Shown: piece after piece, positions 53,699 to 62,384 of the stretch
How the letters are laid out: the number at the start of each line of letters is the position of its first letter
Numbering within the stretch: the first letter of the stretch is position 1
Assembly: GCA_963710715.1 (NCBI GenBank)
Contig: CAVQBL010000016.1
Coordinates: 62,001-126,000, forward strand
Length of the DNA stretch: 64,000 nt
Source of the DNA: CAVQBL01 sp963710715
GTDB taxonomy: Bacteria; Pseudomonadota; Gammaproteobacteria; DSM-16500
Reading direction: 5' to 3'
Translations under genes and position numbers: made by a program
The notes under the pieces: model-generated
What the model saw: only the letters and a program-made list of their open reading frames with translations
What the model was told of the DNA's origin: nothing
The model's database searches: none

Positions 53699-55790
53699 AC
53701 ATTATGCGAAAAAAGCATTCTCACAGTTTATCAAAATTTTTCACTCTCACAAAATAACACCTGAAAATTCACGACTCATAATAGCAACCAGACTATTTGA
53801 TGATTTTGATAAGACCGCACTCGCTCTTCTGTTTAAAAAGGCAAAAAAAATCTATCTCAAACAAGATAAGTTAATTCTTAAAGAAGGCGATCTTGGCGAC
53901 ACATTGTATGTTATTCTTCATGGCACAGTACGTATTTTTACTAAACACCTTGACGAAAAAATCATACTCGCCACACTAGAAAAAGGCGCTTATTTTGGTG
54001 AGCAAGCCATTCTGGGACAGACAAATAACACGCGCAGTGCCAATGTTGAAACAATTACAGAGGTCATATTAGCAGAAATAAATGCAAAATATGTTGTCCC
54101 ACACTGGGCTGCGACTCGCAAAGTGTTAGAAAAATTAAAAAAGATTGGTTACACACAAATACAGAACACACTCTCTAAAATAATAAACAATTATCAAAAT
54201 ACATTAGCTCATTTAAAAAATATAGAAGGCGCATTTGTCAAAGACATTGAACCTAGAAAAATTATTTTTTCAATTGGCGATCAACCTGACTACGTTTACT
54301 TAGTATTACAAGGTAGTGTCGAAATACTTATTCAAAATAAAGATTCAAAAAAGATAGTTAGCAACATGATTCATCGAGGACAAGTTTTTGGCGAATTGTC
54401 TATTATCAATAATAAGAAGCGAGCAGGGACGGCCATTTCACAAAACAATCTTAAAGTTTTATGCATTGACGGCAATCTCTTTAAAAAAGCCATTGACAAT
54501 CTACCTGATTTGAAAAAATTATTCCAAATTCAAGCAAAAACGTATGAAGTCTCTTCTTATGGCATAACTGAGCAATACATAGGTAAAGTTCATGGCATTA
54601 GCACGCTAACTAACATTTACAAATTGGATGATGGTCGAACAGTTATTGCAACACAGATGGTAGAAAATCGTTTATTTACTATGAAAATACCGAGCCAACC
54701 GAGTACAACGATCTATACTTATAAAAATAGAACATCTGAGATCAAACTTGGCGTCACCAATAATCAAATTGTCGACCTTGAAATACAAGGCGACTGGGAT
54801 GAATTACCCATTGTTTGTGGAATGATTATTAAAAATGAACCCGTGGAAGCACAATCACTCGAGCAGTTTAAAAAGAGTGGGACACTGATTCAACCACCAA
54901 GGGATAATATTAAGCAGCCTAAAATAATTTGCTATTGCATGATGGTAACTCAAGATGTAATTCAAAAAAAAATAAATAGTGGCTGTGACTCACTGGATCA
55001 AATCTCAAAGGAGACCGGTGCTTGTACTGTATGTAAAGGCTGTAAATTTCAAATTTTGGAAATGTTAGGCAAAGCTTCTTGGTTACAAGGAACTCTCACT
55101 CCGCTCACAAAACATAATGATACTATTAGAAGCTTTATTGTCAAAACCACAGATACTCCTCTGAACCCGTTTATACCAGGGCAATATGTGATTATTCAAG
55201 TAAAGATAAATAATGACTGGTTAGAAAGAGCTTATACTATTTCGGATAAATTAGATGCTCAGAGTTTACGTATCACCGTTAAAAGAGAGCCTAAAGGATT
55301 ATTTTCCAACTGGGTATTTGATACAGCGCCAACGACAATTGCTATTAATATAGCCGAACCACAAGGCGAGTTTACGTTAAATTCAGAAACTCATGCTCCT
55401 GTCATTTGCTTTGCAGGCGGCGTTGGTATTACACCTTTTATTGCTTTTGCCAAACATTTTGAACACAAAAGACCTATTCATATTCTTTATTGCGCTCTCA
55501 CAGAAGCAGATTTTATTTTTGCAGATGAATTCAATGCTGTTACTGAAACCAAACCTTCTATTACCGTAGAATATCGCCCTACAAATCAGAAAGGATTGCT
55601 CTCTAAAGAAGAAATTATTAACGCACTAGAGAAATTTCCTAATGCTGATATTTATATATGCGGACCAGAAGGACTTGAAAAGCTAATTTCTAATACTTTA
55701 AAAGAAATTAACTATGATAAAAATAAAATACATGTCGAAAAATTCGTTTATGCGTTTTCTAACTCTAATCAGGCGCCACCGCTATCGTAA
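53691..55790 (+). CDS. Dual cNMP-binding / BFD [2Fe-2S] / ferredoxin-NAD(P)H reductase fusion
   Basis: A 699-residue multidomain protein. Two cyclic-nucleotide-binding domains (about 35-150 and 190-285) each keep the phosphate cassette: FGEQAILGQTNNTRSA and FGELSIINNKKRAGTA. A linker of about 100 residues is unrecognised. Residues about 408-460 are a BFD-type [2Fe-2S] domain (CYC and CTVCKGC cysteines). Residues about 470-690 are a ferredoxin-reductase module: RAYTISD for FAD, FAGGVGITPF and YICGPEG for NAD(P)H. The predicted path is NAD(P)H to FAD to [2Fe-2S] to the coupled P450. Cyclic-nucleotide gating is an inference. Confidence 0.85.
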   Translation: MLKHYAKKAFSQFIKIFHSHKITPENSRLIIATRLFDDFDKTALALLFKKAKKIYLKQDKLILKEGDLGDTLYVILHGTVRIFTKHLDEKIILATLEKGAYFGEQAILGQTNNTRSANVETITEVILAEINAKYVVPHWAATRKVLEKLKKIGYTQIQNTLSKIINNYQNTLAHLKNIEGAFVKDIEPRKIIFSIGDQPDYVYLVLQGSVEILIQNKDSKKIVSNMIHRGQVFGELSIINNKKRAGTAISQNNLKVLCIDGNLFKKAIDNLPDLKKLFQIQAKTYEVSSYGITEQYIGKVHGISTLTNIYKLDDGRTVIATQMVENRLFTMKIPSQPSTTIYTYKNRTSEIKLGVTNNQIVDLEIQGDWDELPIVCGMIIKNEPVEAQSLEQFKKSGTLIQPPRDNIKQPKIICYCMMVTQDVIQKKINSGCDSLDQISKETGACTVCKGCKFQILEMLGKASWLQGTLTPLTKHNDTIRSFIVKTTDTPLNPFIPGQYVIIQVKINNDWLERAYTISDKLDAQSLRITVKREPKGLFSNWVFDTAPTTIAINIAEPQGEFTLNSETHAPVICFAGGVGITPFIAFAKHFEHKRPIHILYCALTEADFIFADEFNAVTETKPSITVEYRPTNQKGLLSKEEIINALEKFPNADIYICGPEGLEKLISNTLKEINYDKNKIHVEKFVYAFSNSNQAPPLS

Positions 55791-55827
55791 TAATTCCTTC
55801 CAAATCTAGTATTTTAAGGACATTAGT

Positions 55828-58254
55828 ATGCCTCTAAAAACCTACCGGAAAAAACGCAATTTCAAAAAAACACCTGAACCCAAAGGGAAATATTCCTCGA
55901 AAAGAAAAATTAAAAACTTATACATTATCCAAAAACATGCAGCCAGCCACTTACATTATGATTTTCGCCTAGAATTAAACGGCGTTTTACTCAGCTGGGC
56001 TGTTCCTAAAGGTCCTAGCTTAGATCCTACAGTGAAAAGACTGGCTATACACGTGGAAGATCATCCGCTGCAATACGGATCATTCGAAGGGACTATCCCT
56101 AAAGGTCAATACGGCGGTGGCACTGTCATGCTCTGGGACAAAGGCGCGTGGTTTTGCGACAATCCAAATGCAGAAGAAGCTTATCGCAAAGGTGATTTAA
56201 CTTTTCAATTAAAAGCCAAAAAGCTGAATGGCGGCTGGAAGCTTGTGCGTATCAATAATGATGACAAAACTTGGTTACTGATGAAACTAAAAGATTCCCA
56301 CGCCAAATCTGAAAAAAAATTCGATATTACGGTAGAAGAACCAAACAGTGTCACAACGAACAGATCAATAGATGAAATTTCCATAAATCATGCAATTCAT
56401 TTGCCCGAAGACGTTTTTCCAAAAATGATTTATCCTGAGCTAGCCACCTTAGTTGATAAACCACCTTCCGGAAAAAATTGGTTGCATGAAATTAAATTTG
56501 ATGGCTATCGACTTATTGTATTTAAGCAAGGTAAAAAAGTGCGTATTTTTACTCGTAATCAACATGACTGGACCAGTAAATTTAAAAAAATCGCTACCGA
56601 AATTGGCATGCTCCCTGTGAATAATCTTATATTAGATGGAGAAGTGGTAGCATTAGATGAAAATCAGCATTCCGATTTTCAATTATTGCAAAATGCAATC
56701 AAAGAAGGCAAAACCAATCTCACATATTATATTTTTGATTTAATCTATTATGATAAATTTAATCTCACAACACTAAAACTTATCGAACGAAAAAGCATCT
56801 TGCAGAAGCTACTGGCAAATCAGAAAAATAGCATCTTGCGTTACAGCGACCATGTGACTGGATCAGGAAAAGACGTCTTCAAAAAAACCTGTGAATTAGG
56901 ACTGGAAGGGATTGTTTCAAAAGATGCTAACAGCATTTACGCGCAAAAGCGCGACAAATCCTGGCTAAAAACCAAATGCATTAAACGACAAGAATTTGTC
57001 ATTGGCGGCTTTCATCAATCAACTCATAGAGATTATTTCCGCTCACTGATGCTCGGCACGTTTAATAAAAATAATGAATTAATTTATCACGGCAATGTGG
57101 GAACTGGTTTTACAGAAAAATCATTAAAATCCATCTATTCTTTGCTATCCAAACACATTACAAACCAGATGCCTTTCAAAAAACGTCCGCCTGAAAGCAA
57201 GACTGCCATCTGGGTTAAACCCGTCATGGTTGCAGAAATTGAATTTACGGAATGGACGGATGATGACACACTAAGACACCCCAGTTTCAAAGGCATACGA
57301 TCAGATAAACCAGTAAAGAATGTTATTAAAGAAACTGAAACCCCTGTGAAAAATAGCATGACTACTCAAAAATATTCTAAGCAATCAATTAAAAACCCTT
57401 ATAATTTGACTCATCCAGATAAACTACTCTATCCAGAAGGTGAGATTACCAAGCAAGAAGTAGTTGAATATTATGCTGCTGTTCAGAAATGGATATTGCC
57501 CTATATTTCTAACCGACCCTTAACATTGTTACGTTGCCCAGAAAATTACAAAAAATGCTTCTTTCAAAAGCATATTGATAGTAAACTCTCTTCCGATTTA
57601 TATAAAATTATGATTCAAGAAAAATCTGAAAAAAGCGCATATCTTTATCTGAAAAATCGCGATGGACTGCTAGCACTACCACAGCTCAATGTTCTAGAGA
57701 TACACACTTGGGGAAGTCGTGTTGAAAAAGTTGAGTATCCAGATATCATTGTTTTTGATTTAGACCCTGCGCCTGGACTCCCTTGGAAAAAAGTAGTCGA
57801 TGCTGCTTTTGAAATAAAAAAAATATTAGCCGATTTCAAATTAAAAAGTTTTGTTAAAACAACTGGCGGCAAAGGTTTACATGTCACTGTCCCGGTTAAA
57901 CCCGAGTATGATTGGGATGCAATAAAAACCTTTTCTAAGGTATTGGTCGATTATTTAGTTTTAAATCATCCCAAAAAATATGTTGGCAAGATGGCAAAAT
58001 CAAAACGCAAAAACAAAATCTTCGTTGACTATCTTCGCAATCAACGTGGCGCAACTTTCATCGCCCCTTATTCCACTCGCGCCAGAAAGCATGCGCCCAT
58101 TGCGACTCCCGTTGCATGGGATGAGCTCACCCATGATATTCGCGATACTTTTTTCACTATTAAAACCTTGCCGCAGCGTCTGGATGCTCTTAAAAAAGAT
58201 CCGTGGGGGGATTTTTTTAAAATAAAACAATCTTTACATTTTAATAAATTGTAA
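55828..58254 (+). CDS. ligD: DNA ligase D (phosphoesterase-ligase-polymerase)
   Basis: An 808-residue non-homologous end-joining enzyme. The order is phosphoesterase (about 30-170, with HAASHLHYDFRLEL and GTIPKGQYGGG), ATP-dependent ligase (about 205-500, nucleotidyl Lys in HEIKFDGYRL, then LDGEVVALDE and EGIVSKD), and a primase-like polymerase (about 525-800, with VFDLDPAPGLPWK and TTGGKGLHV). All catalytic motifs appear intact. Ku, its usual partner, is not encoded in this window. The gene lies 37 bases after the P450 reductase on the same strand with its own AAGGA site. Confidence 0.93.
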   Translation: MPLKTYRKKRNFKKTPEPKGKYSSKRKIKNLYIIQKHAASHLHYDFRLELNGVLLSWAVPKGPSLDPTVKRLAIHVEDHPLQYGSFEGTIPKGQYGGGTVMLWDKGAWFCDNPNAEEAYRKGDLTFQLKAKKLNGGWKLVRINNDDKTWLLMKLKDSHAKSEKKFDITVEEPNSVTTNRSIDEISINHAIHLPEDVFPKMIYPELATLVDKPPSGKNWLHEIKFDGYRLIVFKQGKKVRIFTRNQHDWTSKFKKIATEIGMLPVNNLILDGEVVALDENQHSDFQLLQNAIKEGKTNLTYYIFDLIYYDKFNLTTLKLIERKSILQKLLANQKNSILRYSDHVTGSGKDVFKKTCELGLEGIVSKDANSIYAQKRDKSWLKTKCIKRQEFVIGGFHQSTHRDYFRSLMLGTFNKNNELIYHGNVGTGFTEKSLKSIYSLLSKHITNQMPFKKRPPESKTAIWVKPVMVAEIEFTEWTDDDTLRHPSFKGIRSDKPVKNVIKETETPVKNSMTTQKYSKQSIKNPYNLTHPDKLLYPEGEITKQEVVEYYAAVQKWILPYISNRPLTLLRCPENYKKCFFQKHIDSKLSSDLYKIMIQEKSEKSAYLYLKNRDGLLALPQLNVLEIHTWGSRVEKVEYPDIIVFDLDPAPGLPWKKVVDAAFEIKKILADFKLKSFVKTTGGKGLHVTVPVKPEYDWDAIKTFSKVLVDYLVLNHPKKYVGKMAKSKRKNKIFVDYLRNQRGATFIAPYSTRARKHAPIATPVAWDELTHDIRDTFFTIKTLPQRLDALKKDPWGDFFKIKQSLHFNKL

Positions 58255-58289
58255 TTATTCACACTATACAGCGTTTTTCTTCTTTATTT

Positions 58290-58451
58290 TTAATCTGCCA
58301 AGCCAATTGCAAGTAATAATAAAAGAAATATAAAGAGAAAGAAAACGAAGAACACTTTTGCTATTGCTGCAGTGGCAACAGCAACTCCACTAAACCCTAA
58401 CACGCCTGCAATAATCGATATGATAAAAAACACCAGCGCCCAATATAACAT
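58290..58451 (-). CDS. DUF1328-type small membrane protein
   Basis: A 53-residue, two-helix inner-membrane protein ([20 protein letters not shown], then [17 protein letters not shown]) matching the YtjA/DUF1328 family. The ATG at 58451 is preceded by AGGAGG at 7 bases; an ATG at 58457 is too close to that site. Family members are often stress-induced and next to small general-stress genes. The function is unknown. Confidence 0.82.
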   Translation of the reverse strand: MLYWALVFFIISIIAGVLGFSGVAVATAAIAKVFFVFFLFIFLLLLLAIGLAD

Positions 58452-58592
58452 TGCCATTCCTCCTGAATGTGTTGTAGAAAAATTATAACACTTCTCTCTT
58501 TTCTTGGATGTAAGGGTTTTCCCTCATTCCCCTATTTATAGCTAAAATGCTACGATGAGAATCTAACTTTGGTAAACATTAAGGAAATTAAA

Positions 58593-58676
58593 ATGCTTAA
58601 ATATGTCCTCGCTTGGCTATTAGGCGTGCCTCTTGGGATCCTTATTTTAATCTATTTAGTATCTCATCTGCTTTAA
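58593..58676 (+). CDS. 27-residue hydrophobic peptide
   Basis: ATG with an AAGGA ribosome-binding site opens MLKYVLAWLLGVPLGILILI followed by YLVSHLL and a stop. It is a single transmembrane helix. The good ribosome-binding site, family-like sequence and placement 21 bases before the next membrane protein suggest a real small protein. Confidence 0.55.
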   Translation: MLKYVLAWLLGVPLGILILIYLVSHLL

Positions 58677-58697
58677 TAAATTAAGGAGAATTTCACG

Positions 58698-59258
58698 ATG
58701 CATAATGAAAATAGCTATGAATGCAAATCATTTTCTTGGAAACCTATTTTTGCGGGTGCGCTTGTTGCAATTGGGTTATCATTTTTATTAAGTTTATTTA
58801 GCACTGCCATTGGGTTAACTGCATTCACTACGAACAGTGAAGGGGTTGAATCACTTGCTTTGGGTGGCTTGCTTGGAACGAGTATTGCTGTTATTGCTTC
58901 TATGTTTGCAGCCGGATGGCTTACAGGATATCTAGCAAAGCATTACTGTGCCAAACGTCACTTAGGTACCTTATATGGTTTCTTGGCTTGGTGTGTAGCC
59001 TTGATTATGGCTATTTTTCTCGCGAGTTATGCGCAACAATATGTATCCTATTACGGTCATTTTATCTCTGGCACAGCCAATACGTTACAACAAGCCAGTA
59101 GTACAGCTGCTGCAGTCGCAGCCACAAACCTATCAGCAAATAATTTGGTTATAAGTACTTATATTCTCTTTTGCTTATTTTTCTTAAGCGCATTTACCTG
59201 CAGCTTAGGTGGACACTGTGGAATGCGCCATAAATGCAAAGATGAGAATATTATTTAA
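58698..59258 (+). CDS. Four-helix membrane protein of unknown function
   Basis: A 186-residue inner-membrane protein with hydrophobic helices at about residues 15-38, 55-78, 92-112 and 150-172. The first is glycine-zipper-like (FAGALVAIGLSFLLSLFSTA). Short His/Cys-containing ends (KHYCAKRH and GGHCGMRHKC) could bind metal. AGGAGA precedes the ATG. It forms a small cluster with the preceding peptide and the divergent DUF1328 gene. I cannot name the family. Confidence 0.7.
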   Translation: MHNENSYECKSFSWKPIFAGALVAIGLSFLLSLFSTAIGLTAFTTNSEGVESLALGGLLGTSIAVIASMFAAGWLTGYLAKHYCAKRHLGTLYGFLAWCVALIMAIFLASYAQQYVSYYGHFISGTANTLQQASSTAAAVAATNLSANNLVISTYILFCLFFLSAFTCSLGGHCGMRHKCKDENII

Positions 59259-59269
59259 ATAGAACTAAA

Positions 59270-59296
59270 AATCGGTCGAATTAAACTCGACCGATT
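59270..59296. terminator. Hairpin after the membrane-protein gene
   Basis: Perfect 10-bp arms AATCGGTCGA/TCGACCGATT with a 7-base loop, 11 bases after the stop codon. There is no T-run on the plus strand. Confidence 0.5.
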
Positions 59297-59351
59297 CGAG
59301 ATAAGCCTTTATAATATTTAAATTTCCGGTCAAAATAAACGAGATAATGTG

Positions 59352-59609
59352 ATGCCTTCTACCCAGCAAATTATTAATACTCTTACTAGAGCTATTGATA
59401 CTTTTACTAAATGCGCTAATGAATGCGTGGGACTTGATCTCGAGCTCGAAGAAAAGATAGAAGCCGCTGTCGCTGATGAAAATCATACAAATCGTTCGAA
59501 GCTCCCTGGAATACCGTTTCGGATAGGCGCTCTCCCTCCGGATGAAGAAGAAAGTGCACCTAGTGAACCACAGATTGCCAAACCAACCCTCTTGTCCTCA
59601 AGCACATAA
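59352..59609 (+). CDS. Small hypothetical protein
   Basis: An 85-residue soluble acidic protein. The N-terminal half is helical (TQQIINTLTRAIDTFTKCA) and the C-terminal half is Pro/Ser/Glu-rich and probably disordered. The ATG at 59352 is used rather than the overlapping GTG at 59349; the ribosome-binding site is weak. No family was recognised and expression is uncertain. Confidence 0.45.
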   Translation: MPSTQQIINTLTRAIDTFTKCANECVGLDLELEEKIEAAVADENHTNRSKLPGIPFRIGALPPDEEESAPSEPQIAKPTLLSSST

Positions 59610-59664
59610 AATTGCAGAAGATATTTCATTTTTCTTTGAAAAATGCAGGTTTTATCTGCAATTT
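59609..59664 (+). terminator. Inverted repeat with T-run
   Basis: The arms aaattgcaga and tctgcaattt are separated by 36 bases and followed by TTCC. It is a weak terminator candidate at the start of a 238-base gap with no other gene I can support. Confidence 0.3.
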
Positions 59665-59847
59665 TCCACCTCCAATATTACTACTATATACGACAAGAAA
59701 GATGGAAACAGGTGAATACAGTAATAGAATATGTAGACGCTAAAGATAGATTTAGTGATAATCCAGCGTCGAGTATTTTAAAAAATTTATGATCTGGAGA
59801 TTCATGGAATTAAACTGAGAATAACACATAACTCACAGAGATAAGAA

Positions 59848-61064
59848 ATGAATAAATTTGAATTTATAAACTTACTTAATACTTTACGTAGCCAAACAAC
59901 AGAAACAGAATGGCTTGAGTTTAAAGAAAATAAAATCGATCCTGAAGAAATTGGCGAGTATATATCGGCACTTTCAAATTCATCATGCTTGCATGATAAA
60001 ACTGCTGCCTATTTGATCTTTGGTATTGCAGATAAAACGCAGAAATAGTTGGTACTGTTTTTCATCCCAAAGAAACAAAAGTTGGCAATGAAGATATCGA
60101 GAGTTGGCTAGCTAGATTATTAAATCCACGAACCGATTTCAAAATTTTAGAATTTGATATTGATGGCAAATATATCGTGATGTTTCTTATCGATCCAGCA
60201 CATAATAGACCAGTTGCATTTAAAAATACTTCATTTGTTAGAGTGGGATCATATAAGAAAAAACTAATCGATTTTCCTGAAAAGGAAAGAAAAATCTGGC
60301 ATAGGCAAGCCCATTTTCACTTTGAAGATGAGAAGATTCTACAGGGTTGTAGTGAGGATGAAATATTAAAATTATTGGATTATCCAACTTATTTTAGGTT
60401 AGTAAATATTAATTTGCCCACAAATAAAACAGCTATTTTAGAAAAGCTTGCTGCAGAAAATTTTATAAAAAGAAGAAATGATAATAAGTATGACATTCTT
60501 AATTTTGGAGCTATTTTATTTGCCAATAAATTAAATGATTTTAAAATTTTGTCTAGAAAATCTTTGCGCATAATTTTTTATAAAGAAAATGATCGCTTAA
60601 AAACGATTAAAGAATGGGTATCTGAAACTGGCTACGCAGTTGGATACAAACAAATAGTAGATTACATTGTCGATCAGCTCCCGCAAAGTGAGGTAATAGA
60701 AAAAGCCGTTAGGCGTCAAGTCAAAATGTATCCTGATCTTGCCGTTAGGGAATTGTTAGCCAACGTTTTAATTCACCAAGATTTTACTGTACGCGGCGCG
60801 GGCCCCATGATTGAAATTTTTAAGAACCGTATCGAATTTACAAATCCGGGCAAACCTTTGATTAATACGTTGAGATTTATTGATCACATTCCAAAGTCTC
60901 GGAATGAGCAAATAGCCTCTTTTTTTAGAAGAGTAGATTTTTGTGAAGTTTTATTTTTTGCAACGTTTTTCTTTAAAAAATTGTCCAAAACTGTATTGCG
61001 TACTATTATGATTTGTTTTTGCGTTAATTACGGTACCAGAACTATGGCATTTTTATCCAAATAG
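59848..61064 (+). pseudogene. Broken AlbA_2/Schlafen-type ATP-binding regulator
   Basis: The first frame (66 residues) has the AlbA_2 DNA-binding start TETEWLEFKENKIDPEEIGE and YLIFGIAD. One missing base near 60043 causes a stop at 60048. The next frame continues IVGTVFHPKETKVGNEDIE and FVRVGSYKKKL, then winged-helix and GHKL-ATPase-like segments VRELLANVLIHQDF and IEFTNPGKPL. After FFRRVDFCE the expected ATPase tail is lost to a second frameshift near 60950. Such genes often accompany mobile or defence regions. Both indels could also be assembly errors. Confidence 0.8.
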
Positions 61065-61154
61065 AACATTGCCGAAACTGTCCTTTTTTTGCGCGCGCCC
61101 AATGAGTATACTCACTGCAATTTATTAAAAATTGATGAGAATAAGGATGAATAT

Positions 61155-61796
61155 ATGCAGCATGATTTTATTATATGGCTATATAAGTGGCAGACAATAA
61201 TTGGATCTTTTATAGGTGGGATTACTGGATTCATTGCTGCGCAGTGGGTTGCGAGCAATGCAAGAACTCGAGATGAAGTCGTTTCAGCAAAAATATTAAT
61301 TATGGATATGTTGTCGATTAAGGAAAAAACGCGAATATTGGACACTTCCGTTGCAAATATCGAAGACCAATATAAAAAATTAGAATTTACATTACAATAC
61401 TTGAGAAGAAAACCTATTCTCTCGCCATTATTTGACTCATCAATGGCTACAGTAATGCCCTGTAACTATGAATTATCAGTTCATTTATCTAGTTTCAGAA
61501 AAATATATCTTAATGTGGAAGAATCTTTAATACGAATAGAAAAAAAAGTATTTATTGCTGAAGATTCAGGCGAAAAAATAAAGCTCACATCTCACATAAA
61601 TGACGACATAACGACTATTTATGACGGACTACATATTGCAAGTAAACAGGCAGAATGTATTGTATTTTATTTAGAAGAATCGGTATTAAGCAAATTAAGA
61701 TATTTTAAAAAATTTATTATGCGGGTTAAGAATATTTGCAGGTGTCAAAATGATTTAGAAAAAAAATGTAGGGAATTAATAAGTAAGGGAAGCTAA
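61155..61796 (+). CDS. Single-pass membrane orphan
   Basis: A 213-residue protein with one N-terminal membrane segment (about residues 12-33, IIGSFIGGITGFIAAQWVA) and a long cytoplasmic helical, partly coiled-coil domain with a Cys/Lys-rich end (NICRCQNDLEKKC). No catalytic motif was recognised. The ATG at 61155 is preceded by AAGGAT; a TTG-started extension from 61089 is less likely. The layout (membrane anchor plus helical domain) is common among accessory and defence-region proteins, but that is only context. Confidence 0.55.
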   Translation: MQHDFIIWLYKWQTIIGSFIGGITGFIAAQWVASNARTRDEVVSAKILIMDMLSIKEKTRILDTSVANIEDQYKKLEFTLQYLRRKPILSPLFDSSMATVMPCNYELSVHLSSFRKIYLNVEESLIRIEKKVFIAEDSGEKIKLTSHINDDITTIYDGLHIASKQAECIVFYLEESVLSKLRYFKKFIMRVKNICRCQNDLEKKCRELISKGS

Positions 61797-61861
61797 TAGC
61801 TTATATTCTTATTGAAACTTCGCCTAAATTGTCCTTCTTCGGTAACAAGGTAGTGAATGCC

Positions 61862-62347
61862 ATGACTGATAATGCACCAGAAAAAAATGGAAAAGACAGA
61901 TTACATGCTTTAGCTAAGGCTGGTTTAAGTGCAATTCCTTGGGTGGGTGGGCCATTAGCTGAGTTATTCAATGAAGTTATTACTCCTTCAATTGAGAAAA
62001 GACGTGATGAATTCTTTAGCGAATTAAATGCGCGTCTGCAAAAGCTAGAAGAAGAAAAAATTTTAGACCTCAATGAATTAAAAAATAATGAAGAACTTGT
62101 TGATGTCGTTATCAAAGCTACGAAGTCTGCAATATCTACAAGGGAAAAAGAAAAAAGAGAAGCCTTATTAAATGCAATTTTGAATACATCGTTAGGTAAA
62201 ACACCAAAAGAAAATCTGACCGATATTTTTATCAATTGGATTGATTCATTCACAGAATGGCATATCAAAATACTAAATTTATTTAGTGAACCAGATAAAC
62301 ATGTACGTGCTAATCCGCCAGGATTTGGTTCTAGTTTTTCCTGTTAA
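61862..62347 (+). CDS. Hypothetical protein with a glycine-rich hydrophobic hairpin
   Basis: A 161-residue protein. Residues about 18-40 form a short hydrophobic Gly/Pro segment (AGLSAIPWVGGPLAELFNEV) followed by ITPSIEKRRDEFF and a long charged helix region. The last residues (NPPGFGSSFSC) look like an out-of-frame tail, so the gene may be truncated. This N-terminal pattern recurs in accessory proteins of unknown function. An ATG at 61862 is chosen over a TTG at 61829. It lies 65 bases after the membrane orphan and may be cotranscribed. Confidence 0.5.
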   Translation: MTDNAPEKNGKDRLHALAKAGLSAIPWVGGPLAELFNEVITPSIEKRRDEFFSELNARLQKLEEEKILDLNELKNNEELVDVVIKATKSAISTREKEKREALLNAILNTSLGKTPKENLTDIFINWIDSFTEWHIKILNLFSEPDKHVRANPPGFGSSFSC

Positions 62348-62384
62348 ATCCACGCTGAATACAATGGCCTTTAAGATTCAAGTT

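Noticed and set aside
59703..59791. 26-codon frame starting GTG (NTVIEYVDAKDRFSDNPA)
   Set aside because: No clear ribosome-binding site or homology; too short to support as a gene.
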